Below are positions 60,601 to 64,000 of a DNA stretch of 64,000 bases, piece after piece; position 1 is the stretch's first letter, and each line of letters begins with the position of its first letter. The translations under genes and the position numbers were made by a program. Below the pieces are notes generated by a model that had not been told where the DNA came from, made no database searches, and was given only the letters and a program-made list of their open reading frames with translations. Source of the DNA: Streptomyces dioscori. GTDB lineage: Bacteria; Actinomycetota; Actinomycetes; Streptomycetales; Streptomycetaceae. The DNA is taken from NCBI RefSeq assembly GCF_003024195.1, contig NZ_KZ679064.1:18481-82480 (forward strand). The letters run 5' to 3'.

Positions 60601-61578
60601 ATGAGTCTGATGGGCAATCTGAACCGGGCGCTCTCCGCCACCACCGGCCTTCAGGTGCGCCGGGCCGCTCCCGCCGCGCCGCCACAGCCGAACAGGGCCG
60701 GAGCCGAAGCCGGGGCCAGACCCGGCAAGCGGCCCACGCCGGTGTACCGATGTCCGGCCCCCGGGGATCTCGCCACGGACCGGTTGCTGCGGCGGCCGGT
60801 CTTCATCATGTCTCCCGTACGCTCCGGCTCGACGCTGCTGCGGATGCTCCTGAACGCGCACTCGCGGCTGCACTCCCCGCACGAGCTGCACATCCGCCGC
60901 CTTGAGGTCGACTTCGGCAGCAGGCTCTCGCAGCGCGCCATGAGCGCCCTCGACCTGGAGCGGGGCGACCTGGAGCATCTGCTCTGGGACCGGGTCATGC
61001 ACCGGGAGCTGGTCAGGTCGGGCAAGGACGTCCTGGTCGAGAAGACACCCAGCAACGCGTTCGTGCACCGGCGCATCCGGGACTGCTGGCCCGACGCCCG
61101 CTTCGTCTTCCTGCTCCGCCACCCGGTGTCCATCGCCCGGTCCTGGCACGAGGGAGACCCCGAAAAGCGGACCTTCGAGGAGGCCACGGCCGACGCCCTG
61201 CGCTACATGAGGGCCGTCGAGAACGCCCGGCAGGCGACCACCGGTGGCCACCGGGACACCCATCCCGGCGGCCACCCGGACGGTCACTCCAGCAGTCACT
61301 TCGGCGGCCACGCCGCCCACCACACCCTGCGCTACGAGGACCTCACCGCCGACGCCGAGACGGAGATGCGCGGCCTCTGCGCGTTCCTCGGCGTCGGCTT
61401 CGAACCGTCGATGCTCGACTACGGCCGCCGCGACGGCACCCAGGTCGTGAAGGGTCTCGGCGACTGGCGCGACAAGATCCGCACCGGCCAGGTGCAGAGC
61501 GGACGGGCGCTGCCCGCCGAGGACGAGATCCCGGAGCTGCTGCGGCCCATGTGCGAGGCCTGGGGATACAGCGCGTGA
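60601..61578 (+). CDS. PAPS-dependent sulfotransferase
   Basis: A 325-residue sulfotransferase that should move sulfate from PAPS to a hydroxyl or amine acceptor. The 5'-phosphosulfate-binding loop is PVFIMSPVRSGSTLLRMLLN (about 66-85). The 3'-phosphate-binding segment is VFLLRHPVSIARSW (about 169-182), with a catalytic-type His in SPHELHIRR. A His-rich insertion (217-241) with His every fourth residue lies before the conserved LRYEDLTADAETEM. The start ATG 60601 has only a weak ribosome site; CATAAT at 60574-60579 may be its -10. Its stop overlaps the next start (GTGA), opening a coupled operon. Confidence 0.87.
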   Translation: MSLMGNLNRALSATTGLQVRRAAPAAPPQPNRAGAEAGARPGKRPTPVYRCPAPGDLATDRLLRRPVFIMSPVRSGSTLLRMLLNAHSRLHSPHELHIRRLEVDFGSRLSQRAMSALDLERGDLEHLLWDRVMHRELVRSGKDVLVEKTPSNAFVHRRIRDCWPDARFVFLLRHPVSIARSWHEGDPEKRTFEEATADALRYMRAVENARQATTGGHRDTHPGGHPDGHSSSHFGGHAAHHTLRYEDLTADAETEMRGLCAFLGVGFEPSMLDYGRRDGTQVVKGLGDWRDKIRTGQVQSGRALPAEDEIPELLRPMCEAWGYSA

Positions 61579-62021
61579 ACCGGCACGAACACGTGAACCG
61601 GCACGAACGCGTGAAGCCGCACGCCGAGATCGCGGAGGTGTGGCCCCGCGACGGGCGCGTACGGCTCGTCGGTCGCATCCACGGACGTCCCGCCGAGGGC
61701 GACTGGCGGCTGCTGCTCACCCGGCGCGGCCGCACCGACCGCCCGCTCGACTACCCCGCGCAGGTGAAGGGCGACCGCTTCGAGGGCGAGCTGCCCCTCG
61801 CCGACCTGGTGACACCGGACCCCGCCGAGATCGAGGAGTGGGACATCCATCTCACCGACGGCGAGGCCCGGTTGCGGGCAGGACGACAACTCGACGACAT
61901 CCACGGCAAGAAGAAGATCATGGTTTTTCCCGAGCAGCGCGTACGCGGTCTGCGCGTGCGCCCGTACTACACGGTGAAGGACAACCTTTCACTGGAGTGC
62001 CGCACGGGAGCCACCTCATGA
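61575..62021 (+). CDS. Hypothetical protein in the sulfation operon
   Basis: A 148-residue protein that I do not recognise. GTG 61575 overlaps the sulfotransferase stop. A short repeat gives further GTG starts at 61593 and 61611, so the HEHVNRHERVK stretch may be untranslated. The core (IAEVWPRDGRVRLVGRIHG, then DWRLLLTRRGRTDRPLDYPAQVKGDRFEGELPLADL) looks like a small all-beta domain. It ends with the basic KKKIMVFPEQRVRGLRVRPYYTVKDNLSL. Similar beta domains occur beside or within glycosyl- and sulfotransferases, so it may be an accessory or acceptor-binding subunit. It overlaps the glycosyltransferase start by 4 nt. Confidence 0.7.
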   Translation: MNRHEHVNRHERVKPHAEIAEVWPRDGRVRLVGRIHGRPAEGDWRLLLTRRGRTDRPLDYPAQVKGDRFEGELPLADLVTPDPAEIEEWDIHLTDGEARLRAGRQLDDIHGKKKIMVFPEQRVRGLRVRPYYTVKDNLSLECRTGATS

Positions 62022-63304
62022 CGGACCATCAGCAGACCGGACAGGGGGCGGACGCAACCGGACACCGGGCGGACGCGACCGGGCGGCCGAAGGTCCGCTA
62101 TCTCCTGCTGCACGCCTACGGCCGCGGCGGCACCATCCGTACGGTGATGAACCAGGCCAACTCCCTGGTGCAGGCGGGCTGGCAGGTCGAGCTGGTCAGC
62201 GCGCTGCGCCGCCGGGACGACCTCCAGTTCCCGCTCGACCCGCGCGTGCGCGTCAGCACGGTCGTCGACCTGCGCGAGAGCGCCCACTCCCCCGGCCGGG
62301 GCGTGGCCGGACGCTGGCGGGACCGGCGCCGCGGGCGGCTGACCGAGCGGCCCGCGCGGCACATCCCGCCGGGCGAGTTCGGCTACCGGTACTTCAACCG
62401 GTACGTGGAGCAGCGGCTGATCGCGTACCTCTCCTCGTTGCGCGACGGCATCCTCGTGACCACCCGGCCCGCGCTGAACTTCCTCGCCGCGGAGCACGCG
62501 ACGGGCGGTGTGGTGCGGGTGGCGCAGGAACACATGAACCACGGCACGCACAAGCGTGATGTGCAGCGACGCATCCGGGAGACCTACGCGCGCTTCGACG
62601 CGGTCGCCGTCCTGACGGAGCGGGACCGCGAGGAGTACGGGCAACTGCTGCCCGGCACCCGGGTGGTGCGCATCCCCAACGCCGTGCACTCCCTCGACCA
62701 GGTTCCCTCGGACCAGCGGTCGAGGATCGCGGTGGCGGCCGGGCGGCTGTTCCCGCAGAAGGGCTTCGACCTGCTGATACCCGCGTGGGCGAGGCTCGTC
62801 GACGCGTACCCCGACTGGCAGTTGAGGATCTACGGCAGCGGCGAGAAGAAGGCCGAGCTGCGCGCGCTCATCGAGGAACACCACCTCTACAACCATGTGC
62901 TCCTGATGGGTCACACGGACCGGCTCGACGACGAACTCGCCAAGGCGGCCTTCTACGTACTCAGTTCGCGCTTCGAGGGACTGCCGATGGTGATGATCGA
63001 GGCGATGAGCCACTCCCTGCCGGTGGTGGCCTTCGACTGCCCGACCGGCCCCTCGGACGTGCTCACCCACGGCGTCGACGGCCTGCTCGTACCGCCCGAG
63101 GACCCCGACGCGCTCGCCGAGTCCATGGCCAAGCTGATGGGCGACCGGGCGTTGCGCGCCGACATGGGCGTCGCGGCCGTACTGACGGCGGCGTCGTACG
63201 GCCCGGACGCGGTGCACCCGCGCTGGGAGGCCCTGTTCAGCGAACTTGCCTCTCCCGAACAACGGCACCGCATCGCCGACGCCGCGAAAGGACACCACGC
63301 ATGA
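62018..63304 (+). CDS. GT4-family glycosyltransferase
   Basis: A 428-residue GT-B fold glycosyltransferase. The N-terminal domain has LLHAYGRGGTIRTVMNQANSL. The C-terminal nucleotide-sugar domain has VAAGRLFPQKGFDLLIPAW and the EX7E-type motif in RFEGLPMVMIEAMSHSLPVVAFDCPTGP. GT4 enzymes are retaining, using UDP- or GDP-sugars. There is no signal peptide; a basic stretch (RWRDRRRGRLTERPAR) may touch the membrane. The start ATG 62018 overlaps the upstream stop (ATGA) and its stop overlaps cysC. It may build the sulfated glycan or teichoic-like polymer. Confidence 0.88.
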   Translation: MTDHQQTGQGADATGHRADATGRPKVRYLLLHAYGRGGTIRTVMNQANSLVQAGWQVELVSALRRRDDLQFPLDPRVRVSTVVDLRESAHSPGRGVAGRWRDRRRGRLTERPARHIPPGEFGYRYFNRYVEQRLIAYLSSLRDGILVTTRPALNFLAAEHATGGVVRVAQEHMNHGTHKRDVQRRIRETYARFDAVAVLTERDREEYGQLLPGTRVVRIPNAVHSLDQVPSDQRSRIAVAAGRLFPQKGFDLLIPAWARLVDAYPDWQLRIYGSGEKKAELRALIEEHHLYNHVLLMGHTDRLDDELAKAAFYVLSSRFEGLPMVMIEAMSHSLPVVAFDCPTGPSDVLTHGVDGLLVPPEDPDALAESMAKLMGDRALRADMGVAAVLTAASYGPDAVHPRWEALFSELASPEQRHRIADAAKGHHA

Positions 63305-63873
63305 CGACCACGGCAAGAGGCCGTCAGAAGCCTCCTACCGCTCAGGGGGCCACCGTCTGGCTCACCGGGCTGCCGAGCGCGGGCAAGACGACGATCGCCC
63401 GCTTCCTCGCCGGCCGGCTGCGCGCCGAGGGCCATCGCGTGGAGGTGCTCGACGGTGACGAGATCCGCCGCTTCCTCTCCGCGGGACTCGGTTTCTCCCG
63501 CGAGGACCGCAACACGAACGTGCAGCGCATCGGCCTGGTCGCCGAGGTACTGGCCCGCAACGGCGTCCTCGCCGTCGTCCCCGTCATCGCCCCGTACGCC
63601 GACAGCCGCGAGGCGGTGCGCAAGCGTCACGAGGCGAGCGGGACGCCCTACATCGAGGTGCATGTCGCCACGCCGGTCGAGGTGTGCAGCGAGCGGGACG
63701 TGAAGGGCCTGTACGCGCGGCAGGCGGCGGGACGGCTGACCGGGCTCACCGGGATCGACGACCCGTACGAGCCTCCGCTCGACCCGGCGCTCGCACTGGA
63801 CACGCGGTCGCAGACCCCCGAGCAGTCGGCGGACGCGGTGCACGCGGTGCTGGCGGCGAGGGGGTTGGTGTGA
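63301..63873 (+). CDS. cysC: Adenylylsulfate kinase
   Basis: A 190-residue APS kinase that phosphorylates APS to PAPS, the donor for the sulfotransferase. The P-loop is WLTGLPSAGKTTIA, the conserved LDGDEIRRFLSAGLGFSREDRNTNVQRIG follows, and the lid segment is VKGLYARQAAGRLTGLTGIDDPYEPP. The start ATG 63301 overlaps the glycosyltransferase stop. Its location behind a sulfotransferase, rather than with sulfite reductase genes, argues for a sulfation-dedicated PAPS supply. Confidence 0.93.
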   Translation: MTTTARGRQKPPTAQGATVWLTGLPSAGKTTIARFLAGRLRAEGHRVEVLDGDEIRRFLSAGLGFSREDRNTNVQRIGLVAEVLARNGVLAVVPVIAPYADSREAVRKRHEASGTPYIEVHVATPVEVCSERDVKGLYARQAAGRLTGLTGIDDPYEPPLDPALALDTRSQTPEQSADAVHAVLAARGLV

Positions 63874-64000
63874 CGCTCTCGACAACGACTGCCTGGGCGC
63901 CCGTACGCCCGTACGCGCTCTCGCATCTGGACGCGTTGGAGTCCGAGGCGGTGCACATCTTCCGTGAGGTGGCGGGCGAGTTCGAGCGGCCGGTGGTGCT
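63870..64000 (+). CDS. cysD: Sulfate adenylyltransferase small subunit, 3' partial
   Basis: Only the first 43 residues are in the window. GTG 63870 overlaps the cysC stop (GTGA). The reading LSHLDALESEAVHIFREVAGEFERPVV matches the start of CysD, the ATP-PPi-type subunit that makes APS with the GTPase CysN. It implies a cysC-cysD(-cysN) order continuing to the right. Confidence 0.85.
   Translation, partial: MTLSTTTAWAPVRPYALSHLDALESEAVHIFREVAGEFERPVV

Overview
The window reads as Streptomyces chromosome. GC is very high, GTG starts are common, and start/stop overlaps of the ATGA or GTGA type recur. The gene set is characteristic: a WhiI-type sporulation regulator with a sigma-WhiG-like promoter, a ROK regulator beside a xylFGH-type transporter, an NgcEFG-type transporter, a CebR-type operator, a coproheme-branch heme gene pair, and DUF3000, DUF4236, DUF5999 and DUF6299 proteins. 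From memory, the gene order matches the S. coelicolor region that carries whiI, rok7B7, xylFGH, ngcEFG and the aconitase gene, read in the opposite direction. No tRNA, rRNA, insertion sequence, prophage or CRISPR array was seen.

Layout. 1-12.4 kb is conserved housekeeping: the end of an S33 tripeptidyl-aminopeptidase-like gene, hemQ and hemY, a DUF4349 lipoprotein, a CoA-disulfide-reductase-like flavoprotein, a rhomboid protease, hemE, DUF3000, whiI and RNase D. 12.4-19.3 kb is a mannoside locus: an ABC importer on the minus strand diverges from a GH2 beta-mannosidase and its LacI regulator, with two operator-like sites between them. 19.8-28.5 kb holds the beta-oxidation pair fadA-fadB, a propeller-like hypothetical protein, a NYN/PIN-like protein, an amino-acid permease and dxs.

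28.7-37.1 kb is sugar uptake on the minus strand: xylFGH with rok7B7, then ngcEFG. 37.7-46 kb holds secreted polysaccharide-active and related proteins: a GH92 alpha-mannosidase, a lipoprotein, an AA10-CBM2 lytic polysaccharide monooxygenase under a perfect CebR box, and a Tat-exported DUF3500 protein. 46.5-54.7 kb contains a two-component system, aconitase with candidate iron-box and TamR-type sites upstream, an MFS exporter and a DUF4236 protein. 54.7-59.5 kb has a MurA enolpyruvyl transferase fused to an XRE helix-turn-helix, a polytopic membrane protein and two small proteins.

The right end (59.7-64 kb) has a PaaX-type regulator and then a tightly coupled run: sulfotransferase, a 148-residue unknown, GT4 glycosyltransferase, APS kinase (cysC) and the start of cysD. 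Each junction overlaps by 4 nt. It looks like a unit that makes PAPS and uses it to sulfate a glycan or other acceptor.

Across the left and middle of the window a dispersed intergenic element (core GGGGCGCGGGGAACTGCGCG, about 28 copies counted by eye) sits in gaps between genes. It clusters heavily before fadA, before the sensor kinase 3' end and downstream of the aconitase gene. Protein functions are inferred from motifs and family resemblance read by eye. Start codons were chosen from ribosome binding sites where visible.
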